Source: Agrypnia vestita (taxonomy: Eukaryota; Arthropoda; Insecta; Trichoptera; Phryganeidae). Taken from it: 64,000 bases of DNA. Where the stretch lies: positions 1 to 64,000 of the forward strand of contig JADDOH010002108.1 of the NCBI GenBank assembly GCA_016648135.1. Direction: 5' to 3'. Of the stretch, positions 22,030 to 33,349 are shown in pieces (position 1 is the first letter of the stretch; each line of letters opens with the position of its first letter). Below the pieces are notes generated by a model that was given only the letters and a program-made list of their open reading frames with translations, was not told the origin of the DNA and ran no database searches. The translations under genes were made by a program, and so were the position numbers.

Positions 22030-23277
22030 GTTATGCTAATAATATTGTTTTATTCTTCTGCCGTTTCGATAATCTTTCATGTTTCGCTTGTTAAAAAACG
22101 AACCGATAAAACATAGTTTTCACTAAAAATCATTTATATAGGTAAAAAAATCATGAAAATTATGAGCATAAAGCGACAAAATTACCTTCGATTATATTTG
22201 AATGTCTCAATTTCAGCATAAAATAATGATGTTAATGCTGGAAATTGAGGGATGTTTACAATTTGATTACGCAAGATGAACTCAAAAATTAAACTCAATG
22301 AAAGTCGTCAAGATTTTCATGCCACTCCAACACATTGTTGTATCAATATTTTGAGGTTTAACTGATAAATGTAGTAGATATCCATTCTGAAGCCACACTT
22401 TTATAATTTTTTACCTTTTTTTCTCACAATAAACGGAATGATTTTACAGAAAAACAACCGGAAGAAATTTTTATATAGAGATAAATTCAAATGTATTCAT
22501 GATTTAAATAATTTTAGAATAGAACCAGAAAGTAGGTCCTTGCCCGAATATCTAAGATAAATTTGCATTTTTGTTTGTCAAAATGCGTTATCTTCGACAT
22601 CAAGCTGATGTGCAAAATTTCAACTCGATTGGATGGCGGAAAGTGTGTTAATTTTTCACTGTCAAGATTTTTGCACAAGAAATCAAGACCGGGAATGAAA
22701 CTGATACTGAGGTTTTAAAACTCGTTATTCCAATCACAAACAGATTACTGTTTACTGAATATTCTCTTTTCTTTTGAATATTCACTTTTCGTTTCCACGC
22801 CTTGTCGCATTTACAAATTTCAATCCTAGTATCAAAATAATTCCGTCAGTATGCGGTCAATTCCAGATACTTAGTTAATCCTGTTTTGAATTTGTTGAAC
22901 GTACGTTCGGGTATCAGCAAATAGTTCTTAGCTCAATCATGTTGACATTTCATTAAAACTTTTAACGAACATATTATCGTATGCTTTCCGTCGCGAGCAA
23001 CGCGACGAAAAGTTTTACTGGCAATGAACGAACTCGTTAATTTACTTTGGTACTCAAGGCATTGACACGCCTAGCATGGAATTAAAAAAAATATTCACGG
23101 TTTCTTCGGGTAGTGCATTCACTTTTTTAAAGATAAGGTGTCTGTTTTGTTTAAAAGGAACATTATTAAATTTCTGCCATTATTAAAATTATAGGTAATC
23201 TTCTTTCACCTGCCACCTTTTTCTTTTTTCCTGGCGTTTCATTCCTAAAGAATGATCTGGCTACTAACTAGAAAATT

Positions 23278-23402
23278 TTCAAGCAACCATAACCTATGTA
23301 TTATCAATAGTTATGGAGATACGAAATATCAATCTTTACATTTTTTTCAATATTTTTTACTTATTTTTTGCAAAACTTTGAAATATTATTACAGTAAACT
23401 AT
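23278..23402. repeat. PAL-1-related MITE arm fragment
   Basis: CAAGCAACCATAACCTATGT, then TATCAATAGTTATGGAGATA and TGCAAAACTTTGAAATATTA match one arm of the PAL-1/PAL-1b palindromes (compare 45780-45900 and 53860-54000). The termini are missing. Confidence 0.5.
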
Positions 23403-23423
23403 ATTGCTAAATTAAATTACAAT

Positions 23424-23560
23424 TGGCGAAATTGGATAACGCGCCATTCCCGGATAAAATTGGAGGTCCGTGGTTCGAGTCCCGGCGGCATTTAAAATAT
23501 TCTTTCGTTAATTTGATTTATTCTGTATGTCTTTTCTAATTGATTAATAAAAATTGTTTA
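23424..23560 (+). mobile_element. tRNA-derived SINE, family 2, copy with intact A and B boxes
   Basis: Box A TGGCGAAATTGG and box B GGTTCGAGTCC are both intact, spaced about 40 bases apart as in tRNA genes. The 5' flank does not complement GGCGGCAT, so no acceptor stem forms and it is not a functional tRNA. The body TTCGTTAATTTGATTTATTC is shared with the copy at 11105-11240. The head resembles tRNA-Arg most, by eye only. Confidence 0.6.
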
Positions 23561-23619
23561 ATAATTCACAAAACTTTGTTCTGAAATTGCTTCACAATAA
23601 GAATGCGTTTCCTTTAATA

Positions 23620-23830
23620 TAAAATTAAGTAATTTATAGAACTCCATAATCACAAATATGGAAATAAAAACATTTGTTTTTTAAATTCAGCCTTTTTAAT
23701 TCTTTGAGACGCTATTCGCGTTATGATGGCATTATCATGAGATTGGTAATGCCCTCATAGGGCGAAATGCGTCTCGATAAATTAAAAAGGTAAAACTTAA
23801 AAAACGATTTTTATTTTCATCTCTAGTCAA
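23620..23830. repeat. Palindromic repeat PAL-4 with GGCGAAATGCGTC core
   Basis: A foldback unit: AAAAACATTTGTTTTTTAAA and GCCTTTTTAATTCTTTGAGA on the left are mirrored by GTCTCGATAAATTAAAAAGG and AAAACGATTTTTATTTTCAT on the right. The centre holds TGGTAATGCCCTCATAGGGC followed by GAAATGCGTC. The same structure is at 43860-44035 and half of it at 29290-29430. The central part looks like a degenerate hammerhead core (see findings). Confidence 0.65.
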
Positions 23831-24221
23831 CTGACCGAATCCGGCAACATGCGCACAACGCTTTGCGCACTGGGCACTGCGCTCTGCGCGCCACTCCCCT
23901 CTACAACACAGCCGTATTTATAAATTAACGTCAATTTCTTCAATAAAACATTTTATTTTGCTGTGTCTTTTTGCTGTGCTGTGAAAATAATATATTTTGT
24001 TGAATACATAAATATATTACAATGGAATATCTAAAATATGAACTCTGTATTTGGTATATTATATTATATTTATTTTGTATTTACATAATTAGAGGAAATG
24101 TCAACATAGTTTACAGCATCAGAAAGGAAAGGTTAATTAAAAAAAAATTAACTTTAATTTCATGATGGCGATTAATTTCAAAAATTGCCGGTTTTTATAA
24201 AATATTCACGTCTCCAACCAA

Positions 24222-24450
24222 TTGGTGAAAACAATTTATTTAATTAATAAGCCGCACCCTTCGGTCCCTTTTTACCCGAGGGCACTCCCCCCTCCTCCCC
24301 CGCGCTCTGTTCTCCCTAATTGTGCCAGGAGACAATATGACGCGGCGGGTATAATAAAAGGCCCCGCGGGACACAATGCCCGATTGTTCTGGAGATGGCG
24401 GGAGATGCATCCCTGGTGACCAAACGGCTCATTTGAAACGTAGATATTCA
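24222..24450. other. Local GC-rich island, function unknown
   Basis: Within AT-rich DNA, 24250-24440 is strongly GC-rich with C-runs (CCCCCCTCCTCCCCCGCGC). Both strands have 60-odd-codon frames, an expected result of few stops in GC-rich DNA. It could be a promoter/CpG-type island, an exon or an imported segment. No motif decides. Confidence 0.35.
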
Positions 24451-24514
24451 GCATTTGCATTAAATTTCAAATACATGGCTCCGATGTTGTATATTCTTGA
24501 CAGTATCGGCCGAA

Positions 24515-24726
24515 TTCTGATATAAGCAATATTGCTATTTTTGTATCTTTTGCTCATCATATATAATTAAATAACTTAACGTTTGTTTACGTTTTATAGC
24601 TTTCTGATTGATTGAATTCATTAATTTTAAATCTGCCTAACTTAAAACATCAAAATTGGCGGCATAACAATGTTATACAAAAACTGTTTAGATACAGAAA
24701 TAGCAATATTGCTTATTTCAGTATAT
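24515..24726. mobile_element. Palindromic MITE PAL-3, copy 1
   Basis: Inverted ends: TTCTGATATAAGCAATATTG followed by CTATTTTTGTATCT at the left, and AGATACAGAAATAGCAATAT followed by TGCTTATTTCAGTATA at the right. The arms are about 100 bp. The interior shares GTTTGTTTACGTTTTATAGC-type sequence with the copy at 31183-31492. No coding capacity. Confidence 0.65.
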
Positions 24727-24844
24727 TATTAACAATACAAGAATGCAAGTGATTGATTATATATTTGATAATTATATATTTGAAGGGCGACTGTTCGATA
24801 TAACGTTAGAAAAGAAACTGAAAGCATTTTAAAAATGGAAATAA

Positions 24845-24895
24845 TAGGTGTATCCTCTCTGCCTACCCTCTCGGAAAAAACGGCGTGACGGTAAA
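24845..24895 (+). pseudogene. LINE-B extreme C-terminal scrap
   Basis: GTATCCTCTCTGCCTACCCT and GGAAAAAACGGCGTGACGG match the last codons of LINE-B (compare 56960-57005). Only about 50 bases survive. Confidence 0.5.
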
Positions 24896-25437
24896 AAACT
24901 AAGTAGTTTCATCTTGTTAGTTTGATTTTGCGTTTAGTAAAATTTTGATATGATTTAAATTAATAAACATGATTATTCAGAGAAAAATAACATTTTTATA
25001 TTATTTGTTTAGATTTACAATAAAGATAATATTTTCAGCTAATGAAATATGAAATAATTATCATTAAATTACATGAAAAACATTTACTTTATAACCTCTG
25101 CGTGGGTTTAATAATATGTTGTTTAATAATAAATTTTATTTTACTATTTATGTTTCGAGAGCAACAGAATCTCTCATCGACAGGCGAAGTATTAACCTAA
25201 ATAAAAGTTAATAAAAAAAATAATAGCTAATTTGGATGTTTAATATTTCACCTTTCGATGAGAAATTTTGTTATTCTAGTTATTATTGTTATTAAACTCA
25301 CGTAGAGGTAACGAAGTTAAAAGTACTTACCTAATTTAATGATAATAATTAATAATACTTACAATGTTAATTCCTAATCAATCAACAATATGTTTAAATA
25401 TTTAAAAGGAAAAAATGTGCGGAAGAATATTAGAACA

Positions 25438-25530
25438 CTAGCTATAAACCTATTAAAAATGATGATACTTTTACATGTCGGTTCCTAAAGAAAAAGTATT
25501 TACTTAATTATAGCCGACAATCGCGGAATA
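25438..25530 (-). mobile_element. Helitron-like 3' end, family H copy 4
   Basis: Read in complement: GATTGTCGGCTATAATTAAG, TTTCTTTAGGAACCGACATG, TAAAAGTATCATCATTTTTA, GGTTTATAG, then CTAG (25441-25438) and T. It shares the CTTTAGGAACCGACATGTAA and GTCGGCTA blocks with copy 2. The terminal hairpin is decayed but the CTAG|T end is kept. Confidence 0.55.
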
Positions 25531-25669
25531 GTAATTACGTTTGTTATCAAAGTATTTGAACATTTTTTTTATTTTACCCCTGCCGGAAATTAATGGTACT
25601 ATTATAAACCCTGAACATGAAATGTTTCATGTCTTTGCTAAGCCCTAGTTTATATTTATAGCATATTTT

Positions 25670-26500
25670 TGTCGGTCCGCGGAGAGGCGGCGGTAGCAAC
25701 GTGCGTTAATCGGCCGGTTCGGGTTTGCTGGCCCGGTGTTCAAGCCCCACCCTGAGACTTTAATTTGTTTTTTTAGCCGTGAATTCGAACAAAATTACTG
25801 ACGTTACGCGAGCTATGACCGTGGATCCTGCGGGCGTCAAGAACTGAACTCCTATCCTTTTGTATGCGTCCCTCCCTGTTGGGAGTGTCGTTTAAATCCA
25901 AAAAACCCACATATCCACTGTCCCTTCCACCAGATCCTTCTCTCCAACTTCTTGTGTGACGGCTCCACTGTCGTATACTTTGTGTATCACTACTTTGCTT
26001 CTTTTCTAACCTGTTTTTATATCTTAATTTTCTTTTCTTGGATAATTTATGATACTATTTTGTTGCTATTTTTGCTTATGAATTTAACCTGTTTACTTCC
26101 TCGCTTATACTGTTTTATGTTACTATTTTGCTATCTTCTTTTTATTTTGATTTTGTATTTAACCTGATTTTATTTCTATTTTTCTTTGCTTTTGTTTTTC
26201 TACTTCTGATTTTTATGCCGCTGCACAAATCTATTTCTTTTATATGCTTTTAATTTTCTTGTATTTGTATTTGATTTAATAAAGAAAGTTCTTGGTGGAG
26301 GGGACAACGAATGGGTTTTTTGCTGCCAGAACCTTGCGGCGTTCGCCCTATACACGGGCGCCGCACGGGGATGGCTTTAAATAAGAAAAATGTCAACCTG
26401 GCGACGCAAGAGTAGGGCCGATATGGGAGCCGTCGGCTCATAGAACGGCCCTGGGAAAGTGGTGGGTCCCCATTCGTTGACGTTACGCGAATTTATAGAC
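25670..26500. repeat. Pyrimidine-rich block flanked by GC-rich repeats
   Basis: A GC-rich start (25675-25760) has a box-B-like GGTGTTCAAGCCCC. A 300-base T/C-rich plus strand follows (25950-26280, repeated TATTTTTGCT-type words), then a second GC-rich part with inverted words CAACGAATGGG (26308) and CCCATTCGTTG (26469). TGACGTTACGCGA occurs twice, at about 25800 and 26479. The arrangement looks like transposon sequence, but I cannot name the family. Confidence 0.35.
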
Positions 26501-26558
26501 GGACAGATAGACAGAAAACGAAATTATTATGTTTGATAAATGTAATGATTTGATTGAC

Positions 26559-27091
26559 TGTTACCTCTGTGGTGGCCAAAGACGCGTACATGTACACGTG
26601 TAAGGAGGCACAGCATACGCCGACAATCAAGCATGGCAGGCTATCGCCTCCGACGCAAAGGTCGAAATTAGAACGCTGAATCCGTAAAACGGGCGACAAT
26701 GTAAGCCGGACCAATGACCGAGTACACAGGCGACGTATAGCAGAGGGCATGAAAAGCAAGGCAACTCACCTTGCTGACCAGACTAAATATTACCCACACG
26801 AGCGGCTTAGTAAGACGAAGTCATAATGCACCGAGTCCTTTGTTCACGACAACTATAAAAACGGTAGTCTCCAGAGCAGACTATCTCACTTCCCCAGTGA
26901 ACTGCTGGTATAGCGGAAGCCCTCGCCGTCATACCTTCGAACGTCACGCTTTCACTTGTAACCTTTGTACCTACTGTATTCTTTATAACTTTTGCTTTTG
27001 CAATTCAATAAATTCTGTTAAACCATCGTGACTTTACGTCTTCAACACCGCTTCAACTCATTCTAAACCGGAGGGCTCATCCACCTCCACA
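26559..27091 (+). mobile_element. Putative solo LTR, different family
   Basis: A 533-bp GC-richer block starts TGTTACCTCTGTGG and ends ...CCACCTCCACA (TG...CA). A TATA box (TATAAAA, 26854-26860) and a poly-A signal (AATAAA, 27007-27012) are in LTR order, with a possible initiator between them (CCAGTGAACT, about 26896). No 5-bp target duplication was found and no internal domain flanks it, so the ends are uncertain. An 86-codon frame inside has no protein character. Confidence 0.4.
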
Positions 27092-27910
27092 CCTCATTAA
27101 TTCGAAAAATCGTAAATTTAGATTATGATGTATTTCAAGAAATTTTGGAGAAAGAATTTTCTATTTTTTTCTGGAGACAGCGCCGTTCTCCGTGGGTGAG
27201 TAATGAAAATAAGACGCGTGGTATTTCAAATGAACACAGTAACAATGAAGAATCGGAGACTTTTTCACCATAACAAGTATTTATGGCCCAAATTATACCA
27301 AAGAATCCAATTAAGTGGACAATCTTGTTCTTCGTATATCAATACGTTATCAGATTACTCGCAGGGCGTTATGGAGATTGACTTTTTATTGTTGTTTATT
27401 CGAGAAAATAAATACACCATTCTTCCTTTGTATTTTTATTGGTTCGAATTTCTTTATCCTTGTTCTGTTTTTGTCACGTAAATACTAAAACAATTTATCA
27501 TACTAAAATATCTGCGATTGGTGTAAGTTTTTATATTATTGTCATAGGACCACGGCAGTAGGATACAAATAAAATACAAAATTGTTAGTTTTATTTAACA
27601 CAAACAGTCACTTAACACGAACTTAACTGGAGCAATATTATGTTATTTTGCACTATAGCTAGACCGCATTCAAAAGAATGTGCGCACAAAATATGTGTGT
27701 TGTTACGATGCAAAAAATGAACACAAAAGTTTTTCTAGTAAGTAAGTAACCTTTTTTAAACTAAAAATATGTATTTAATTGGAATATCATATTTAGGCTT
27801 GTAATACGAGTTTGCCATGCAACTTCCCCCGTTTTCTTTTTACCGGACAAAGCTAGGGAATGGTCTTTTGATTGTGGTTGACCTATAATCATTTGTCTTT
27901 GGAACACTTA
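27092..27910. other. Unassigned; possible diverged LTR-like scrap
   Basis: AACACAAACAGTCACTTAAC then ACGAACTTAA (27597-27626) resembles the inverted LTR-D sequence near 49088 (AAAAAGTCACTTAACACGAA), so a diverged fifth copy may lie here. Otherwise no gene recognised. Confidence 0.3.
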
Positions 27911-27918
27911 ATATTCAT

Positions 27919-28165
27919 TTGAGTATATTTGCACACATCATCACTGCACACACACAGCATCAAGCACCAAAGTCCCTGCTAAACTCAAGGCTAACAGGGC
28001 GAAGGAGCTTAGGAAGGCCAAAACTAAGATGGAGTGATAACGTCCTCAAAGATATCTCTGCCTTAGACCTTCGAAACTGGAGAGAGCTGGCACTAGACCG
28101 AGATGAGTGGAGGAAAATTATTGAGTAGGCCAAGACCCACCAAGGGTTGTAGTGCCAAGAATGAT
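27919..28165 (+). pseudogene. Non-LTR element C-terminus with (ATG)n tail
   Basis: A 69-codon frame contains GRRSLGRPKLRWSDNVLKDI followed by LDLRNWRELALDRDEWRKII. GRPxLRW...NWRxLAxDRxxWR is a recurrent ending of insect non-LTR reverse transcriptases. It is followed by GCCAAGACCCACCAAGGGTT and an ATGATGATGATG tail (28160-28172), typical of such 3' ends. Only the last domain is present, so it is a 5'-truncated insertion. Confidence 0.75.
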
Positions 28166-28179
28166 GATGATGATATTTG

Positions 28180-29285
28180 CACACAGAAATATTCTCTATC
28201 GAATGCCCGGTCGGTACTCTCATAATTGATTTTTGCAGATCGCTTATAATACCCAAAATAACTCCGCTTTCGCTGGTATTCGTATCTATGAAATCGCTGA
28301 ATTGTCACAATAAAACTGTGTACATAGCGGTTACATTGCTCTTTATTTTTTAGTAGAGAGTTTCGGATTTTCAGACGTTTCGCGAATTTAGTCGATATTT
28401 CCACCGTTTATTCTAGATACTTCTGACATTTCTTGTGGTAACGAATCAAATTAATATCGAGTGCATCTCTAGTAGGTACCTACATAGGTTGGTTATGCAA
28501 AACTCATTTGTCGGTTCTTTTGAAAATTGAACGTCCAGAGAATAGTATCAAATGGTCATTATCAAAATTGTGTTCGTTTGTATTTGTGCAGAATTATGAT
28601 TTTTTAAGTGATCAACTTCAAATGAATTTTTAGATCGGTAAGAAGTATTATCCTAGTATATAGTTCTGCGTAATGTTGAGTACCTGCGTACTTAATAATC
28701 GCATTAAAAAGATTAATGCGTCTGATTAATACGCAGAATCAAAAATTATTCTTTGAATGAGAGTACCTAATATTATGAACGCGATTTTTAATTCAAAAGA
28801 ACGGTGTTCGTAGACTAGGTAGGGAGCAAGCTAAATATATCTTATAAAATTGAGAAAGAAAAAGTTTAATCAACTGTTTAATCTTAATCTTTCTACGTGA
28901 TATACTTTTTTTAAATTAGTACTTTAAGCTTAATTGATACCGTTTTGACGGAATTTAATTCTTTTTTCAAAATAATTCTAATATGAAGAACACCAGCATT
29001 TAAAGGCGATTAAGTGCAGTGAAATAATACGACCCGAAATGAGCTATTTGGACAAATCGAGTATGGATCCAAATGTCGTACAAAAATGGCAGAATAACCA
29101 GAAAAACTCTACACAGGATTATTCTTTAAGTAATGTAGACTAAACATGTACAGTAATGTATTTGTATGTGCAAACTGCATAGTTTTGCAAGATACCTGTA
29201 AAAATAGACATGTATACATATTATAATAAAAAATATATTTTATAAAATTTCTAGTAATTGCATTCTCAATGCACGCGAAGTACAG
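28180..29285. other. AT-rich stretch, nothing recognised
   Basis: No conserved frame or family recognised. Confidence 0.5.
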
Positions 29286-29289
29286 AGTT

Positions 29290-29430
29290 TGTAAACATAT
29301 GAAAATAAGTACACGAAATATTCCTCGTAAGGAAAAATAATCCTTGATAATGCCTCCTAAAGGAGAAACGTGTCTCACAAAAATTAGGGAAATAGAGTTC
29401 TACAAACTCACCACCGAAACAATTAATTTA
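29290..29430. repeat. PAL-4 fragment with GAGAAACGTGTC core
   Basis: ATGAAAATAAGTACACG, then TCCTTGATAATGCCTCCTAA, AGGAGAAACGTGTCTCAC and a trailing CTACAAACTCACCACCGAAA match the PAL-4 copies at 23620-23830 and 43860-44035. Here TCC-TAA-GGA pairing and an uncorrupted GAAACGTGTC are kept. Confidence 0.55.
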
Positions 29431-29450
29431 GGAGTATATATGTAGGTATA

Positions 29451-29991
29451 CAGGGTTATTTGGAAAACATTAATAACCTCGCAGGATTATATTCCTGCCT
29501 TGATTATGAGTCGAAAATGTTCGAGCTATTATGACTTAATATCGATAGTCATGGAGATATGCGACATCAAAGTTTGCTTTTTTTTTTTCTATATCTGACT
29601 TATTTTTTGTAAAACGTTGGACTATCATAACAGTAACTTATATTGAATATGAAAAATTCATTTCCTTTAATACAAGTCAAATAAAATAATAAAAACCTCT
29701 GAATTCCAATTGGAAAACATTCCATTTGGAAAATTTTCAGGGTTTTTATCATTTTATTTAACTTGTATTGAAACGAATGAATTTTTCGTAATCGATATAA
29801 AATACTGTAATGATAGTCCAACGTTTTACAAAAAAGAAGTCAGAGATATTTAAAAAAAATGCAAACTTTGATTTCGCACATCTCCAAAACAATTGATATA
29901 AATAAGGTCATGATAGCTAGAACATTTTCGACTCATAATCAAGGCAGGAATATAGTCCTGCGAGGTTATTAATGTTTTACAAATAACCCTG
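29451..29991. mobile_element. Long palindromic MITE PAL-1, copy B (541 bp)
   Basis: CAGGGTTATTTG ... CAAATAACCCTG with TA at 29449-29450 and 29992-29993. Palindrome centre near 29705-29740 (CCAATTGGAAAACATTCCAT). It retains the CCTGCCTTGATTATGAGTCG arm words. A palindrome this long is a strong cruciform and dsRNA former when transcribed. Confidence 0.85.
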
Positions 29992-30612
29992 TATTTGTTA
30001 ACGATACTCAAAATCAAGCAATATGGGAAAATAAAATGGTTGTTTTTTTGCACTTTATCTTGTTTAGTTCTCAGCGAAATGTACAAAATGAATTCCAAAT
30101 GTTCTCATCCTTGCTGCATACTCGCTATTCAATAATGCCTTCAATCTCTTGTTCAACTTACCAGCTCCAATTCCATAAAGAGTCATATTGCAAGGAGCGC
30201 ACACGAAAGAGAGAGAACACTGCACCTTTCACAGATCAGATGGCAGAATGTCTTTAGTGTGCCTCTTGCGAATATCAGCAGGGCCACCTGTCCATGTACG
30301 TGACGTGAAACTGAAGTACCTACGTGCATGTATATATATGAGTATCTAGATATGAAAGGAACTCTATGCGGTGTTTTGTGTACTAAAAAATGGAATGAAA
30401 AAAAGCAAGAAAAGCTTTTTATATTCAGAAATTTTCTTTTCTGTATACGAAGTATTAGACGATGCTAAATTAAGAATACATTTATAATAATTGGAATTTT
30501 CTATCTGGATCACGAATAAACTTAAATATTGCTTTATAATGTCATATTACCATATAAATTGGAGACAAGGAAAATAATGACCCACCTTGAGTTTTTCACA
30601 AATGAATAAAGG

Positions 30613-30989
30613 GAATTATCGACTAGTATTGAAATAGTATAAAACAGAGCGATGCGAGTAATACTGAAATGTAATAGGAAAACTAAAATAACAAAAATTT
30701 TGAATGCCCTAGGACTGGAAACAGTAAACCAAAGAATAAAACATAATGTAATGGTTCAAATATTTAAAATTAAACATGGATTAGTACCCAAATACTTTGA
30801 TGACAGGATGAAGCTGAATAAGGATTTTGATTCCTACAATACAAGAGGAAGCGACAACATAAGATTACCAAAGAAAAAGAAAATCACCTCAAAAATTGTA
30901 TGATGCATAAAGGTATAAAAATCTTCGATAACCTGCCAAAAGAAATTCAAAACATGGAGAATATAAGGAGGTTTAAACTGGAGTTTTAG
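30613..30989 (+). pseudogene. LINE (CR1/Jockey-like) C-terminal remnant
   Basis: The plus strand reads NRAMRVILKCNRKTKITKIL, NALGLETVNQRIKHNVMVQI, FKIKHGLVPKYFDDRMKLNK and DSYNTRGSDNIRLPKKKKIT. After a frameshift near 30900 it reads MMHKGIKIFDNLPKEIQNME then RRFKLEF and a stop at 30987-30989. The QRAMRxIL, LGxxxVxQRI, YNTR and FNxLPxEI blocks are the standard C-terminal module of Jockey/I-type reverse transcriptases. Truncated 5' and frameshifted. Confidence 0.8.
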
Positions 30990-31119
30990 AAATTTTATTA
31001 TAAAAACATTTAAATGATTAGATGGAATGCAATATGTCTAAGTGATATCATATGTTAGCCCATACAACATTATGTGTGGAACTAAATAATTAAGATAATT
31101 TTTATTTATTGAAACGTAT

Positions 31120-31790
31120 CTGTTCCATCCCGCGAAATTAGAAGTTATGCAGGTTTTGTCTTAGAAACTGCAGCCACTCTGTGCTATTCTGAAAACAGCA
31201 ACATTGGGATGTCAGATCTTTATCCCAATCTTGACAAATGTGTATAACATTGTATTGCCGCCAATTTCGATGTTTTAAGTCTGACATGTTTGAAATTAAT
31301 GAATCAATCAATCAGAACGCTCTAAAATGTAAACAAACGTTAAGTTATTCACAATAATGAGTAATGAGCTTTCTAATTGACTGAATTTATTAACATCAAA
31401 CCTGTCAAATATAAAAAGCCACAAAAACGGCGTCACAATGTTATAAATAACTGTCAAGATACAGAAATAGCAATATTGCTTAGTTCAGAATATGGATGAT
31501 AAACTAATTTTCCAAGTACATCGGTATATACGGCAAAGTCTTCCTAGACCTTAAAACATATTTGAGTAGTTAGACGTTTTTGCCACTAATTTAATTAAAT
31601 TAAAACTTATTTAAAAAAATATTTTGTACGGTAACTAAATTTTGTCCGGTTTGACAGAAATAGTGTTTACTATCACGTTAGGGAGTCGTTTGTAGAAAGG
31701 TCTACTTATTGTCTATATCCATGGATTGTACTACAAATACCTACTGTATCATTACTTTTCGAGTACTTTTTTATACCTAATTGCCATGTT
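31120..31790 (+). repeat. Dispersed repeat R62, copy interrupted by a PAL-3 MITE
   Basis: GAAGTTATGCAGGTTTTGTC, then beyond 31492 TAGTTAGACGTTTTTGCC, GGGAGTCGTTTGTAGAAAGG, TATTGTCTATATCCATGG and ATACCTACTGTATCATTACT follow the same order as 62265-62650. The insert 31183-31492 is absent from that copy. No protein signal; a LINE 3' UTR is possible. Confidence 0.5.
31183..31492. mobile_element. Palindromic MITE PAL-3, copy 2
   Basis: Left end TATTCTGAAAACAGCAACAT and right end ATAGCAATATTGCTTAGTTC then AGAATA are inverted relatives. It shares AAACAAACGTTAAGTTATTC and the AGATACAGAAATAGCAATAT end with copy 1. It sits inside repeat R62, so it is younger than that insertion. Confidence 0.6.
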
Positions 31791-31797
31791 TTAGCTA

Positions 31798-31900
31798 TAC
31801 AGGGTAAAACAGAGCTAGTTCGTAATACTTTACAGATAGATCCCTGCTTTGATTAGGAGTCGAAAATGTTCTACACTGATCTACTTAATTATATATTTTA
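31798..31900. repeat. PAL-1-like terminal fragment
   Basis: TATACAGGGTAAAACAGAGC, then GATCCCTGCTTTGATTAGGA and GTCGAAAATGTTC reproduce one PAL-type end with diverged terminus. The other arm is missing. Confidence 0.5.
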
Positions 31901-32169
31901 CATCCAATGTTCGGCAAAATATTTCTGTTCCGCGAAATATTGCTTACAAATTTGCCTCGAGGCACGTACTGCCTAAAAGGGCGGTAAAGGACCAAATTAA
32001 GGTAAATATTATGTTTGCTTGTAATTATATAGTTAATTAATCTATTACTCATTAAAAAGTTTAGTGTATACACCATAAAAAAATTAATTCCATAATATAT
32101 CACTGCATACATTATTAAATATGAATATTATAACTTAATATACTTGTTCTTATTCAAAATCTGCAAAAT

Positions 32170-32345
32170 AATTTTGTGGTGACATTATTAATATGATTAA
32201 TAAAAATAAACTTTGTTTTCACCACTTTTGTATTGAAAAAAATCATAGGATACAATTGTATCTTGAGGACGGACCATGGGCTCTGAAACATGTTGATATT
32301 TTTCAATACAAAAGTGGTGAAAACTAAGTTTATTAATTATATTAA
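32170..32345. repeat. Palindromic repeat PAL-5 with GAAACATGTT core
   Basis: ACTTTGTTTTCACCACTTTT then GTATTGAAAAA is mirrored by TTTTTCAATACAAAAGTGGT then GAAAACTAAGTTTAT. The loop contains TTGAGGACGGACCATGGGCT followed by CTGAAACATGTTGATA, which aligns with the complement of 39727-39767. GTGGTGACATTATT at 32176 recurs at 61812. Confidence 0.6.
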
Positions 32346-32835
32346 TATATTTGTGTTTATTATCTAATGCTCTTATATTACCATGACACTAATAGTTTTT
32401 TTAATACTACAACAGGAAAGAACAAAAATACTATTAACCTAAAATAAAGTTAATTTTAACCACTGATAATTTTATCTTTTGAAATTAACCAACGTCAAAG
32501 CGATCCGCTCAGGACCACAGACGGAGTTCATTCTGATACTGGTTGCAACAGAAGATTATAATTTTGTTTTCAATCAGAAGTAAAATAGAAGGAAAATTGA
32601 GGTTTTCTATTTTCAAAACCAAGTGACACATCAATTAAAAGGTCTCAGTGGGAACAGTACATTTTTCTTCGAGAATGACCTACATACCAGGAATGGGGAA
32701 AAATAAACAAATGTATATGTAGTAGAAAGCAATAGCACAAGCTAAGAAAAAATATTTTTTTTAATCTGACGAATACTAGTAATCTTTCAATTAATTAATT
32801 TTTAATTAAACGTAATCCCTCTGTGAAATCATGTA

Positions 32836-33341
32836 CAGGGTTATTTGGAAAACATTAATAACCTCACAGGATTATATTCCTGCCTTGATTATGAGTCGAA
32901 AATGTTCAAGCTATTATGACCTAATATCAATAGTTATGGAGATATGCGACATCAAAGTTTGCATTTTTTCTTCAATATTTCTGACTTTTTTTTGTATAAC
33001 GTAGGACTATCATTGCAGTACCTTATATAGATTACGAAAAATTCATTCGTTTCAAAACAAGTTAAATAAAATGATAAAAACCCTGAAAAATTTCCAATTG
33101 GAATGTTTTCCAATTGGAAAATTCAGAGGTTTTTATTATTTTATTTGACTTGTATTAAAGAAAATGAATTTTTGTTATTCAATATAAGTAACTGCAATGA
33201 AAGTCCAACGTTTTACAAAAAATAAGTCAGTCAGACCTAATAACTATTGATATTAGGTCGTAATAGCTTAAACATTTTCAACTCATAATCAAGGCAGAAA
33301 TATAGTCCTGCGAGGTTATTAACGTTTTCCAAATAACCCTG
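32836..33341. mobile_element. Long palindromic MITE PAL-1, copy C (506 bp)
   Basis: CAGGGTTATTTG ... CAAATAACCCTG, flanked by TA (32834-32835, 33342-33343). The centre is CCAATTGGAATGTTTTCCAA followed by TTGG (33096-33118). The right arm lost part of its sequence near 33230. It abuts TA-rich repeat DNA on the right. Confidence 0.85.
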
Positions 33342-33349
33342 TATATATA

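Noticed and set aside
23424..23491. tRNA-Arg gene
   Set aside because: Consensus boxes but the 5' flank does not pair with the 3' GGCGGCAT; shared body elsewhere.
25952..26167. Membrane protein ORF (71 codons, hydrophobic)
   Set aside because: Leucine/phenylalanine content follows from the T/C-rich strand; same effect at 44670-44900 and 62482-62712.
26559..27091. Same LTR family as copies A-D
   Set aside because: No shared sequence beyond general promoter signals; kept as a separate, uncertain LTR.
29600..30098. Frames in PAL-1 copy B
   Set aside because: The same peptide words appear in each PAL-1 arm on both strands; they are palindrome artefacts.
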